Shown: positions 1 to 9,763 of the stretch, piece by piece
Layout of the letters: the number at the start of each line of letters is the position of its first letter
Position numbering within the stretch: position 1 is the first letter of the stretch
Origin: an uncultured Lachnospiraceae bacterium
Lineage (GTDB): Bacteria; Bacillota; Clostridia; Lachnospirales; Lachnospiraceae
NCBI GenBank assembly: GCA_910588565.1
Contig: CAJUPF010000049.1
Coordinates: 1 to 24,361 of the forward strand
Direction of reading: 5' to 3'
DNA length: 24,361 nt
The notes under the pieces: generated by a model
The model's database searches: none
What the model was told of the DNA's origin: nothing
What the model saw: the letters and a program-made list of their open reading frames with translations, nothing else
Translations under genes and position numbers: made by a program

Positions 1-196
1 GGTTATAATAGCACAGGATTTTAAATGTGTCAACTACTTTTTTGCATTTTTTTAATTTTTTTTATTTCCAGGCAACAGCTTAGATATCCCCCGAACTATT
101 CATAAAGAAAATATGCCCTGAAATTCATCCATTCAAAAGCTGGTTATCTCCATACGCATCGAAATCTGGCAAGTACAGTAAAAGCATTTCACTGAA

Positions 197-1363
197 TCAT
201 TCTTTTGCTGCATTCTGTCTGAGCTTCCTTTTTGCAAAGCCAAAAGCTGAACGGACTGGATGTCTTATTTTATACTTAAGGCTCCTGAACTCTTTTTCCA
301 TACTATTTAACTTCTGCTTCAGGCTCAAATTTTCCTGAAACAGATATATACCCGTTACCCCAATAAACCGAATTACATCATCTAGCATATATGGATTATC
401 TTTTTCCCACTTTGGCAAATCTTTATCTGTCGAATGAAACAATTCTTTTCCTGGCTCTTTCAGGTATTCTTCTGCAATACGCCTGTTATCTGAATTATAT
501 TGCTCCAGAAAAGCTTTTGCTTCTTCTTTGGAAAACATCTGGCAGGGATACGCTTTCTTTGATACTTCTGAAAACCGCATCAGCATCTGCATCATAAAAT
601 TTTGAGCTTCCTGATCCTCAAGCTGGGGAAGACTGTTTAATATCCGTTTCATTTCCAGTGTATTTCCATACAATCCTATATTTCGGATTCCCTGAGATAT
701 CTTGTATTCCTCTGTCAGGGAAAGCCCAAGGCTAAAAAGAAAATCCGAATAGATATTCCCTCCCTGATAACTTTCCATCTCATATCTTCTTACTGTGATG
801 CTCTCTTTTCCAATAATGTCTGCAATCCGTTCTAACTTTGTATAATACTCCATTCTGATTTGCAGATCCAATTTATCAGCGAATTCTTCAAATGAAGATT
901 TATATAAACTTACTTTTCCGTCCTTAATCCGCTGATTGTACAAAGAACCCAGGAAATCATCCTGGCGCCTGAGATATACAATAACATGAATTTTAAAACC
1001 TGCCTGTTCTGCTTCTGCTTTTAAATCTTTCCACAAAGTTTTTCGGCTAGAATCCATGCATTTCCAAATACTCTCATCTGAAATTACCACATGATCCACC
1101 CGTTCAAACAATCTGCATATTTCCTTTATTCCATCTAAAAAGCGCTGCGTTTCTTTTTCTTTACTTCTCTTTCCATGTTCATCAAAAATAGGCGCGGTCA
1201 AAAAGTGCGCGTTTCGGACCATAGGAATTCCCTGATATATAAAAGAGAATTTCGGATAACAATATCCCTTAGCTTCAAGAACGCTCCTGTTTTCTCCACA
1301 AAAATTCTGAAGTGCGGTCGTTCCTGTTTTTGGTGTTCCAATGTGGATGTGTAATGTTTTCAT
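197..1363 (-). CDS. P-loop sulfotransferase family protein
   Basis: A 388-residue protein that probably transfers sulfate from PAPS to an unknown acceptor. The N-terminus has the 5'-phosphosulfate-binding P-loop of sulfotransferases, GTPKTGTTAL at residues 9-18. A likely 3'-phosphate-binding segment follows at about 128-145 (VIVYLRRQDDFLGSLYNQR), with conserved-type Arg132/133 and Ser140. The C-terminal 50 residues are basic and partly coiled-coil-like. There is no signal peptide or clear membrane span, so it should act in the cytosol, perhaps on a glycan precursor, lipid or small molecule. The start is backed by AGGAG nine bases upstream. It lies 242 bp behind the CysN-CysC fusion on the same strand, and the PAPS supply next door strongly supports sulfotransferase activity. 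The acceptor cannot be read from the sequence; bacterial members modify carbohydrates, lipids and sterols. Confidence 0.8.
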   Translation of the reverse strand: MKTLHIHIGTPKTGTTALQNFCGENRSVLEAKGYCYPKFSFIYQGIPMVRNAHFLTAPIFDEHGKRSKEKETQRFLDGIKEICRLFERVDHVVISDESIWKCMDSSRKTLWKDLKAEAEQAGFKIHVIVYLRRQDDFLGSLYNQRIKDGKVSLYKSSFEEFADKLDLQIRMEYYTKLERIADIIGKESITVRRYEMESYQGGNIYSDFLFSLGLSLTEEYKISQGIRNIGLYGNTLEMKRILNSLPQLEDQEAQNFMMQMLMRFSEVSKKAYPCQMFSKEEAKAFLEQYNSDNRRIAEEYLKEPGKELFHSTDKDLPKWEKDNPYMLDDVIRFIGVTGIYLFQENLSLKQKLNSMEKEFRSLKYKIRHPVRSAFGFAKRKLRQNAAKE

Positions 1364-1605
1364 TACTAGAAACTCCTCTCTATGCTACTGTCTGTATAAG
1401 CCGGATCACCCGTTACTGTAAGAAATGTCCCACAATACTTGTCTGGCGCTGTTCGAGCAAAACACAAGCACTTCAAACAAACGCCTGCCTGTACAAGCGA
1501 ATATGAAAAACCGGTATGACGCATACACTCACTCAGCCAGTGCCATTACCATTCAGATTCTGTATCAACATGCTGTATCACAGACAGGCATACCTATTCG
1601 GACTG

Positions 1606-3432
1606 TTATAACAAGTCTGTAAGATGATCTAAAATATGACTGACACATTCGTCAACACTCATGTTCTCTGTATCAACAATAATGTCCGGATTTTCCGGTT
1701 TTTCATAGGGACTGGTAATGCCTGTAAAATCAAATATCTTTCCGCTGCGGGCCGCCTTATAAAGCCCCTTTACATCCCGCTTTTCACATTCTTCTAAGGA
1801 TGTGCTCACATATACCTCAATAAATTGCTCCCCGATGATCTTTTTCGCCTTTCTTCTGTCGGATTGGTAAGGAGAAATAAATGCCGTTAACACAATAAGG
1901 CCTGCATCATTCATCAGCTTGGATACTTCTGCAATTCTACGGATATTTTCAATTCGGTCTTTTTCTCCAAATCCGAGATTTTTATTCAGCCCCATTCTGA
2001 CATTATCTCCATCCAAAAGCATCGTATGCTTGCCCATGGAAAACAATTTCTTTTCCAATGCATTTGCAATCGTTGATTTCCCGGCTCCGGAAAATCCTGT
2101 CATCCAAATAGTAACTGCTTTCTGGCCCAGCCGGCCTTCCCGCAATTCTTTCGTAATATCCATTTCATGCCAGGTCAGATTCCTGTCTTTTGAAGAAGTA
2201 TGTTCCACAACGCCGCAGGCGGACGTCATATTGGTCAGCCTGTCTATCAATATCAGCGATCCCAGATCTTTATTATTGGAAAACTCATCATAAACAATGT
2301 TGCTGCCGGTTGAAATCTCACAACGGGCAATCTCATTTTTGCAGATTGTTTCCGCCGGAACCTCTGCTCCTGTATTTACATCTATTTTATGCCGAATACT
2401 CATAACTGTCGCCGGAACCTGCTGCGTCCCGATTTTCAGGTAGAAATTCTTTCCTGCTACAAGACTGGTATCATCCATCCATAACAGTGTCGCATCAAAC
2501 GCAGAACCAACCTGCAACGGATAATTTTTTTCCAAAACACAGCCTCTGGATATATCGATCTCCGTATCTAAGGAAATCGTAACAGCATAGCCCTTTTTAC
2601 CGCAGTTCGTTTCTTTATCTCCCTGTAAAATAGAAGTCACTCTTGCGGTTTCACCGCCCGGCAGTACAGTAATGGTATCGCCACAGGCAATGCTTCCTGA
2701 TGTAATCTGTCCCTGAAATCCGCGGAATGCATGATTCGGTCGGCAGACCCTCTGTACAGGCATGGAAAAATATTTACTTCCGCCTTCTTCTGATACGTCT
2801 ACCTGTTCAAGATATTCCAGCAGCGTAACGCCATGATACCACGGCATATTCTTTGATTTTTGGGTAATATTGTCTCCTTCTGTTGCTGACAGCGGGATAA
2901 TCTTGATGCTTTCATAACGGAATTCTGCCATCAGTAATTTAATATCCTCCTCTATTTTGCGGAAGCGTTCCTGGCTATAATTCACCAGATCCATTTTATT
3001 TACAGCAAAAACATAATGTTTAATGCCCATCAGATTGCAGATTCTGGCATGGCGTTTGGTCTGAATCAGAACGCCTGACCCTGCATCTGTCAAAATCACA
3101 CTCAGAGAAGCAAAAGAAGCCCCAACTGCCATATTTCTCGTATATTGTTCATGCCCCGGCGTATCCGCAACAATAAAGCTTCTGTTTGCCGTTGCAAAAT
3201 AGCGGTATGCAACATCTATGGTAATTCCCTGTTCACGTTCTGCTATCAGTCCATCCAGCAAAAGAGAATAATCAATCTCTCCCCCGGCGCTTCCTACTTT
3301 GGAATCCAGTTCCAATGCCCGTTTCTGATCTGCAAAAAGCAGCTTTGCATCATAGAGCATATGACCAATCAGCGTTGATTTTCCATCATCCACGCTTCCA
3401 CAGGTTATAAATTTCAGCAAATCATTTTTCAT
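1606..3432 (-). CDS. cysNC: Bifunctional sulfate adenylyltransferase subunit 1 / adenylylsulfate kinase (CysN-CysC fusion)
   Basis: A 608-residue fusion that makes PAPS. The N-terminal two thirds is a CysN-type GTPase: P-loop GSVDDGKST near residues 12-20, then DTPGH and NKMD. It drives ATP sulfurylase together with CysD. The C-terminal ~165 residues form an APS kinase, with P-loop GFSGAGKST starting near 446, the acceptor-serine region FISPYQSDRR and the KGLYKAARSG segment. I start at the ATG at 3432 rather than the longer frame from 3492: GGAAGGA lies about 9 bases upstream, and the chosen start leaves a single base after the cysD stop. This implies one transcript with cysD. The fusion order matches known NodQ/CysNC proteins. 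No cysH or cysIJ is in view, so the PAPS looks meant for sulfation rather than reduction (inference). Confidence 0.95.
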   Translation of the reverse strand: MKNDLLKFITCGSVDDGKSTLIGHMLYDAKLLFADQKRALELDSKVGSAGGEIDYSLLLDGLIAEREQGITIDVAYRYFATANRSFIVADTPGHEQYTRNMAVGASFASLSVILTDAGSGVLIQTKRHARICNLMGIKHYVFAVNKMDLVNYSQERFRKIEEDIKLLMAEFRYESIKIIPLSATEGDNITQKSKNMPWYHGVTLLEYLEQVDVSEEGGSKYFSMPVQRVCRPNHAFRGFQGQITSGSIACGDTITVLPGGETARVTSILQGDKETNCGKKGYAVTISLDTEIDISRGCVLEKNYPLQVGSAFDATLLWMDDTSLVAGKNFYLKIGTQQVPATVMSIRHKIDVNTGAEVPAETICKNEIARCEISTGSNIVYDEFSNNKDLGSLILIDRLTNMTSACGVVEHTSSKDRNLTWHEMDITKELREGRLGQKAVTIWMTGFSGAGKSTIANALEKKLFSMGKHTMLLDGDNVRMGLNKNLGFGEKDRIENIRRIAEVSKLMNDAGLIVLTAFISPYQSDRRKAKKIIGEQFIEVYVSTSLEECEKRDVKGLYKAARSGKIFDFTGITSPYEKPENPDIIVDTENMSVDECVSHILDHLTDLL

Positions 3433-3433
3433 C

Positions 3434-4327
3434 CTAAAAATATCCTTCCCGTTTTCTTTTTTCCATACTGGAGGCTCCCCCGTCAGAATCAATTACCCGG
3501 CTTGTCCGCTCGGATTCTACAGAAGCTAAGGTTTCTTCAATAATTTCATCCAATGTAGCGGCGGACGATTCGACGCCTCCTGTCAGCGGATAGCAGCCAA
3601 GAGTCCTAAACCGCACCATTTTATATTCTGGCTGTTCACCTGGCTGCAGTTTCATCCGATCATCATCTACCATAATAATATTGCCGTTTCGGTTTACAAC
3701 TGGCCGCTCTTTGGCAAAATAGAGGGAGACAATCGGAATCTGTTCCCGTTTGATATACTGCCAGATATCTTTTTCCGTCCAGTTTGACAATGGAAAGACA
3801 CGGATGCTTTCGCCCTGATGAATCCTTGTATTAAACAGTTTCCACATTTCGGGTCTCTGGTTTTTTGGGTCCCAGGCGTGATGTTCATCCCGGAATGAAA
3901 AAATCCTTTCTTTTGCGCGGGATTTTTCTTCATCTCTCCTTCCGCCTCCAAAGGCTGCTGTAAATCCGTATTTATCCAGAGCCTGTTTTAGCGCCTGGGT
4001 TTTCATAATATCGGTGTAAGCTGAGCCATGGTCAAAAGGGTTGATCCCCTGGGCTGCGCCTTCTTCGTTGATATATTCCAGCATTTCTATCTGGAGATCT
4101 TTTGCCATTTTATCCCGGAACGTAATCATCTCCTGAAATTTCCAGGTTGTATTGACATGCAGGAATGGAAATGGCGGCTTTTCCGGATAAAAGGCTTTTA
4201 ATGCAAGGTGCAGCATAACGGATGAATCTTTTCCAATAGAATACAGCATAACCGGTTTCTCACATTCTGCTGCAACTTCACGCATGATATAAATCGCTTC
4301 TGCTTCTAATTCGTCTAAATGATCCAT
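3434..4327 (-). CDS. cysD: Sulfate adenylyltransferase subunit 2
   Basis: A 297-residue catalytic subunit of ATP sulfurylase, which forms APS from ATP and sulfate with the GTPase CysN. The PP-loop motif SIGKDSSVMLHL sits near residues 30-41. Family-typical segments FLHVNTTWKFQEM, GGGRRDEEKSRAKER and FPLSNWTEKDIWQYI follow, and the ending KRKREGYF is typical of CysD. The open frame extends to a GTG at 4381, but the ATG at 4327 has GGAGG five bases upstream. From there the protein begins MDHLDELEAEAIYIMREV, which lines up with the N-terminus of known CysD proteins, so 4327 is preferred. One base separates its stop from the cysNC start, so translation is probably coupled. Confidence 0.95.
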   Translation of the reverse strand: MDHLDELEAEAIYIMREVAAECEKPVMLYSIGKDSSVMLHLALKAFYPEKPPFPFLHVNTTWKFQEMITFRDKMAKDLQIEMLEYINEEGAAQGINPFDHGSAYTDIMKTQALKQALDKYGFTAAFGGGRRDEEKSRAKERIFSFRDEHHAWDPKNQRPEMWKLFNTRIHQGESIRVFPLSNWTEKDIWQYIKREQIPIVSLYFAKERPVVNRNGNIIMVDDDRMKLQPGEQPEYKMVRFRTLGCYPLTGGVESSAATLDEIIEETLASVESERTSRVIDSDGGASSMEKRKREGYF

Positions 4328-4461
4328 GATTTCCTCCATTTTGAGATTATATTCGTTACATGTGTTTTTTATTTTTGACACAAATTTATATATTTTATGC
4401 TAAAGGATAAATATTAAAGCGTCATTAAAATCATTGTCGGTATCTGTACATTGTATGATAA

Positions 4462-4791
4462 TCAGGATTATGCTACAATACTTTGCAGGAAAAAGCAAGA
4501 TTCAAATATGATAAAGCCTCACAATCTGGCTATATTAGAAATGAAGACAGTTTTTATTATAAAATTCTGACTAAAGAAGATAATATGGGAGATGTGCAAA
4601 AAGCCCAAGCACAAAATACCAGGCTGTCGCCGACAGCCTGGCAGGGCAGCTAAAACAAATGCTGATGTATGATGGAATCAGCTTCTGATTCTGTTTCCTG
4701 TACTTCTGCTCCCAGCTATGATAAGCCCCTTGCGGCATACCAGCGGCTTCAGAAGAAAAGCATTGTCGAGCAGCCGCAAAAAACGGAATAA
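4462..4791 (+). pseudogene. Broken coding remnant of unknown family
   Basis: This fills most of the gap between cysD and the S8 peptidase. On the plus strand, 4462-4617 reads as protein-like sequence (EKARFKYDKASQSGY, then DSFYYKILTKEDNMG). The sense then moves to another frame over about 4620-4676 (ADSLAGQLKQMLMYDGI) and back to the first frame to a TAA at 4789-4791 (PLAAYQRLQKKSIVEQPQKT). Two compensating shifts would give one chain of roughly 105 residues. There is no ribosome binding site or good start at the left end, so the 5' part is also missing. I do not recognise the family. It could be a decayed gene or a chance reading. A perfect 11-bp inverted repeat (4619-4641) lies within it. 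Confidence 0.35.
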
Positions 4792-4804
4792 TCGGATTTT
4801 TCCG

Positions 4805-6493
4805 CTACAAATTTCTCATATTTAAGATGCTCTGGTAGATGTCGAGCCGTCCGTAGCCTTCCTCACGATTCGGATACAGCTGGTTTTGAATTCTTTGCGT
4901 TCCATTGATAATCTGATTGCGCAATTCAATCGAATTTACTATCGGGTTATTCATAAAGGAGATATTCCACTCCATCAGCAGCGCACAGGCGCCTGCCGCA
5001 ATTGCTGCGGCAGCGCTGGTTCCTGTCACTGTGTCAAACTGCCCGAACTGATTCTGGGTAAATACATTGACCGCAGGCGCCGCATAGTCCGGCTTAATAC
5101 TGCCGTCTACGGAATATCCTCTGCCAGACTCAATATAAACCCCTCCGGTTATGGCATTATATCCGGCTACCGCCATTGGAAACTCAGCGCTTGATGGAAT
5201 GGTAAGCGTTGTATCCGGATTGGATCGTATAAAGTATACCTCCTGTTCTAAAAAATCAGAAATCGGCAGGTATATATGATAATTTCCATCTGTAATCCGA
5301 TAAGGAAATACTTCCACCACCCAAATTCCTCTGGAGGGATTTTGGAAATCCATATGGATCAGCTGTTCTCTGCTCCTGGTGCTTCCAAGCTGGTAATCGA
5401 CAACAACCGTTGTATTTTCCAGCAGAAAATTCTGCCTTGCCTGCTGCCCATTCCATACCGGTACTTTTGGCAGGACCTCGCCTGTCGGAGAAATAACTGA
5501 CACTGCAAAGAGTTCAGAAAAACGCCCCCACAATTCTGCGGTGAATCCCCGCATATCTTCCGTAACGTTGATTTCTACCCGCTCCGACATATTTTCATTG
5601 ACATTTCCATAAAAATGATGCCTTGCATTTGCCTCGCTTCCTACTGCAATGCAGACTGCCCTGCCATACAAGGAGGCGATATCATCCAGATAGGAAGCAA
5701 TCCTGCTGCTGTCGCCCCGATCTCCCTGATTGGTCCCAAGCCCAAAACAAATTACCAGAGGCTGCTTCCGTTTATCCGCCAGCTGATTTAAATAATCAAG
5801 CGCCGTAAAAATATCGTTTTCCTGATAAGCAACCGCATCTTTTCTGATGTAGTAAAAATCTCTTAAGTATTCCTTGGCCGGTTTTAGCTTTACCACTGCA
5901 ATATCTGCATATGGCGCCGCCCCGATAAAATCATTTGCAGCATCTTCACTGCCTGCTGCAATCGCTGCAAGCTTTGTGCCATGGCCATTGTCATCTGTCT
6001 GCCTGACATAATCCCGTGGATTCTCCTGCCGCAGCGCATAATCAATCTCCTCTTTTGTATATTCTGTTCCATATAAAAATCCTTCCGGCGGACGGTCTGA
6101 GCGTAAACTCTGATCCCAGATAGCGACAATTCTGCTGCTGCCGTCTGTATTGCGGAACACGCTGTTTTCATACTGGATTCCGGTATCCAAAAACCCAATT
6201 AAAATCCCGTCCCCCTTCAGCCTCAGATTGCGCTGGTTCTGTACTTTTGTAATTCCGCTGGATTCTAATGCCGTCTGATCCAATATCGTGTAGCACCTTG
6301 GTATATTGATATATTTATAGGTTCCCACGGATAACGGAGGCACCAGTGCGCGGTTCAGATAATATATCACATACCTGTTTGCAACATACTGGCTGCAGAT
6401 ATCCTCTAAATCGACAACATCGGACTGATTGAGTATAATATCATAAAAATCATTGGAATATACGGCTTCCTGACAATCCATGTTCTGTTCCAT
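4805..6493 (-). CDS. Subtilisin-like serine protease, S8 family (Csp-like)
   Basis: A 562-residue S8 peptidase with a complete visible triad: Asp103 (FLDTG), His171 (NGHGT) and Ser493 (GTSAAAA). A ~95-residue N-terminal domain resembling a prodomain precedes the catalytic core. A long insertion of about 140 residues, probably a jelly-roll domain as in clostridial CspB/CspC germination proteases, separates the His and Ser motifs. No signal peptide is visible (it starts MEQNMDCQEA), so export is not predicted by a classical route. The ATG at 6493 has only a distant AAGG upstream; the in-frame ATG at 6481 is an alternative start four codons in. It stands alone, with a remnant downstream and a broken surface gene upstream. 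Its role could be spore-related or general proteolysis; context does not decide. Confidence 0.85.
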   Translation of the reverse strand: MEQNMDCQEAVYSNDFYDIILNQSDVVDLEDICSQYVANRYVIYYLNRALVPPLSVGTYKYINIPRCYTILDQTALESSGITKVQNQRNLRLKGDGILIGFLDTGIQYENSVFRNTDGSSRIVAIWDQSLRSDRPPEGFLYGTEYTKEEIDYALRQENPRDYVRQTDDNGHGTKLAAIAAGSEDAANDFIGAAPYADIAVVKLKPAKEYLRDFYYIRKDAVAYQENDIFTALDYLNQLADKRKQPLVICFGLGTNQGDRGDSSRIASYLDDIASLYGRAVCIAVGSEANARHHFYGNVNENMSERVEINVTEDMRGFTAELWGRFSELFAVSVISPTGEVLPKVPVWNGQQARQNFLLENTTVVVDYQLGSTRSREQLIHMDFQNPSRGIWVVEVFPYRITDGNYHIYLPISDFLEQEVYFIRSNPDTTLTIPSSAEFPMAVAGYNAITGGVYIESGRGYSVDGSIKPDYAAPAVNVFTQNQFGQFDTVTGTSAAAAIAAGACALLMEWNISFMNNPIVNSIELRNQIINGTQRIQNQLYPNREEGYGRLDIYQSILNMRNL

Positions 6494-6598
6494 CCAAGCT
6501 TATTTTTCCTTACAGTATATGAAACTGGAATATATGATATGCCGCCGCAGCTTGATACAGGTCTTGAGAGCCGCTGTAAAGTTCGTCGGCAGCTACAT

Positions 6599-6628
6599 CA
6601 AAAAACGGCAGAGAACTGTTCTCTGCCG
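6599..6628 (-). terminator. Intrinsic terminator after the surface-protein gene
   Basis: A perfect 10-bp stem (CGGCAGAGAA at 6606-6615, TTCTCTGCCG at 6619-6628) with a 3-base loop is followed on the minus strand by six T residues. It lies about 65 bp past the stop of the broken surface gene and before the S8 peptidase, so the two are separate transcripts. Confidence 0.85.
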
Positions 6629-6690
6629 CCCGTTCTGTCCCGTTTTTTGGGGAATTATTTGTAACAGGTCAGATACCTTCACTGTTACAA

Positions 6691-9600
6691 TTATTTACTT
6701 TTTTTATAGGAAACTTTCTTTCCCGCACTCTTCATCCGGCTTTTCAGCAGCTTTAGATTTGCCTTTGTCATTTTCTTTGGAACTGTTATTTTACAGGTTT
6801 TCTTAATTCCGGTAAACGCTTTGCTCTTGATTTGCGGGGCTTTTTTACCCATAAAGGTAATTTTGCCAAGTTTCTTACACTGATAAAAACTCTTTGTGCC
6901 AATGCTTGTAATATTGGCTCCAATTACCACTTCCTGCAGCTTCTTATTCTTTTGGAATACCGCTTTATTGACTGCTGTTACCCGAAACGTATATCCGTCT
7001 TTTTGCACCGTTGCCGGAATCACTACTTTCCTGCTGCTCTTTACCAGTTTGATAACAGATACCGTGCCTTTTGACGCATGGGATTTTGTCACCTGGTACT
7101 GCAAACTGCCGGATTTAAACTTGGTTCCTTTTTTTGGGAGCGGCTTGGCCGAATCTTCTGTCTTCGCGTTCGTCAGGGCCTTTTCGGCATCCGTCAAAGC
7201 TTTTAATGCCGCGTTAATCTGCTCCTGTGTCGCATTTTTATTTGGAAAGGACTGCTTCTGCGTCCGCTAAAGCTTTCCGGAATGCCTCTGCACTGGCCTT
7301 TGTGTAACCGGAAAGATCTTTGTTTTTCAGATCGTTTACTGCAGATGTAAGAGCTTTCGTATCCGCCGGAACCATGGGAGCCTTCTTAGCCGTTACGGTT
7401 ACTGTAATAAATTTAAAAATAGCTTCATTTGCAACAGAGGCTACGCGAATTTGCGCCGTACCAGCTTTTACTGCCGTAACTATCCCCGCTTCGTTTACTG
7501 TCGCAATACTGTTGTTTAAAGAAGTAAATTTCAATGCTTTGCTGTCTGTTGTATCCGCCGGCAGGACAGATGCTGTGATGTTGTATGTTTTTCCTTCTTC
7601 TACGCTTACCGTCTGTGTATGGATCTGAATATCTGTGACAGGCTTCTTATCCCCTGGCTCCGAAGGGGTTCCTTCCGTAATGGTAAGGGTAAATGTAAAC
7701 TCCGCTTCCCCGGCTTCATTGGAGGCTTTTAGTTTTACCGGATAGGCGCCTTCTGCTAAACCAGAAGCAATGTCCAGGCTCTTTTTGCTGTCGTCCCATG
7801 TAATCTTTTCATCCCCACTGGTTTTTGCCACTGTGACGGGCTGATACCCTTTGATCTGAAATGCCTCTGTGGAAACCGCTTCGTATCCGGCTGTCAGCTG
7901 CATCGCATCCGGCCCGGTAATCACAGGCGCCGCTTTCATGGAAAACTGGATCGAAGGCGCCATATCCTTATCTGCATTGCTCATATTCACCGCACCGTCT
8001 TTTCCTACAAAGGCCAGCTCAAAGCCTTTTGTTTCATTGACCGCAAGGGTAAGATACTGCTGATCTGCTGTCAGGTTTTTAATAAAATCCGTAATATCAA
8101 TCGTAATTTTTCTTCCGTCTATTTCCTGATTTATATTATATTTTTCATCCTGGGCCATTTGGATATTTTTTAGTCCCGATACTGAAAACTGCGCCGATTC
8201 CCGATAACCATTCTCTGCCACAGTAAACTGCGGGCGGGTATTCCATGTCACTGTCGGCTCTGACCAGCTGGAATCCGGCACTACCGCTGCACGGAGAGTA
8301 TCCATACCGTCCAGATTTGTATCCCGCCTTCCTATGTAAGTCAGGGACAGCTCCGCAGACGCAACCAAATCCAGTTGTTCCGAAAGACCGGATACATCAA
8401 ATTTGAGCAGGCTCATTTTCTGATCATCTGCAGCGTTCGTATCTGATCCTATACCCTTCTCCCCTATATATCCATATTTTTCCAAAGAAGTTGCCAAATC
8501 GGCAGCTCTCCTTGTACGTACGTAATCCAGATTCTTATTCGCAGTTTTATCTGCCTTCCAGGTCTGCAGCGTTGCGTCTTCCGCCACGGCGATTGTCTGA
8601 ATCTCCACCTGAGATGAAGTAACTTTGATCTGCACTGTTTTTATCGTTTCTGTATATCGATCCGCGGCAAAAAATGTAACCTCATATGTATTTCCAACTG
8701 CTTCTTCTGGTATCTTCCAGGAAAACTGTCCGTCCGCCGGATTAAATTCTGCTCCTTCCGGTACTCCCTCTGCACGCAGGGTAACCGTATCGCCCACGTC
8801 TGAATCGGAAGCTGCCACAGAAAACCTTTCCGGTTTCTAATGTCCAGCCCGGCATAAGTATACGTCCCATTTGGAACATACAGTGTATCTAACGCCTCAT
8901 CACTGTAAATCTTATCCAATGCCGCCTGAAAAGCATAGCTGACATCATCTGCTGACATCTGCCTTTGATCCGGATAACGGACATTGACATCTTCCAGTGA
9001 AACAATTCTCCCCTGCCCATAGGAATATGTATAGGTCGCTTCATTTTCTTTTCCCGGTGAAAGTGTAACGGAAACTGTTCCGGGAGCTTCCGGCGTCTGG
9101 GCCGCTGCGTTCGGATGTTCCTTAAGGTACTGTTCTGCAAAGGTCTTAAAATTCAGCACATGAGCCGCATCCGCATCCGGAGCGCCTGTCTCTAAAGGAT
9201 CATTGATAATCGCAAGATATGGCTGTCCGGCCTGATTCGCTGCGTCACCGTTTATCATAACGATTGCGTAATTCAGATTTGCCGCTGCCGACATGGAAAA
9301 TGTCAGTGTACGCTTATCCGCGCTTATCTTTAGATTTTCCTGCGGATAATAGCGCTGCGGATATACATTTACACTGTCGATATCCTCTGACACAGTTACT
9401 GTAAATTCCGGCGTCCGGGTATCTGATGCAAAACGGGCCACATCAAAGTTGTGTCCTTTCTGGTCAAACTTAATAACCGGAATCTCTGTCCCGTCTGCCT
9501 TCAGTGTATATTTGTCCGATGCCTGATCCGGCGACTCATTGATATCAGCCGTATCCGGATTATCCCCTGTCGGCGCATATACATGAATCTGGCTGCTTTT

Positions 9601-9705
9601 TGCAGTCTGCGCAGCTGATACGCTGCCTGTTCCAATGGCAGACACCCCCATTACTGTACACAGAACAAAAGATAATGCCCGCAATTTCCATGAATGATAT
9701 TTCAT
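6691..9705 (-). pseudogene. Large secreted multidomain surface protein, disrupted by an internal deletion and a frameshift
   Basis: Three consecutive frames make one damaged gene. Part 1 (9705 to ~8830) starts at an ATG with GGAGGAAGG upstream. It has a signal peptide (KLRALSFVLCTVMGVSA, then SAAQ) and a ~250-residue region ending in VPNGTYTYAGLDIRNRK, the usual entry into a pectate-lyase-like beta-helix. Part 2 (~8836 to 7238) begins inside a cadherin-like putative Ig domain (FSVAASDSDVGDTV), then has a DNRLRE/CBM96-like domain, another Ig-like domain, a bacterial Ig-2 domain and a FIVAR repeat. Part 3 (~7247 to 6691) finishes the FIVAR repeat and ends in a basic BspA-like leucine-rich region. 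The beta-helix expected between parts 1 and 2 is absent. An intact relative would probably be a secreted polysaccharide-active enzyme. Domain names are by eye. Confidence 0.75.
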
Positions 9706-9763
9706 ATTCCTTCCTCCTCGCATAGTTGTACTCCCCAAATCACAATCAGGGTTTGATGTTTTC

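Noticed and set aside
1425..1622. Small plus-strand ORF between the sulfotransferase and cysNC
   Set aside because: It has low-quality composition and no ribosome binding site, and it runs into the 3' end of cysNC.
4619..4641. Perfect 11-bp inverted repeat as terminator of the S8 peptidase
   Set aside because: The loop would be one base and only TATTTTG follows on the minus strand, 160 bp past the stop; it also lies within protein-like plus-strand sequence. It may be incidental.
7238..8836. Programmed frameshifting to join the surface-protein frames
   Set aside because: No slippery heptamer with a downstream pseudoknot was recognised at either joint, and the first joint also lacks a whole expected domain, so mutation is the simpler explanation.
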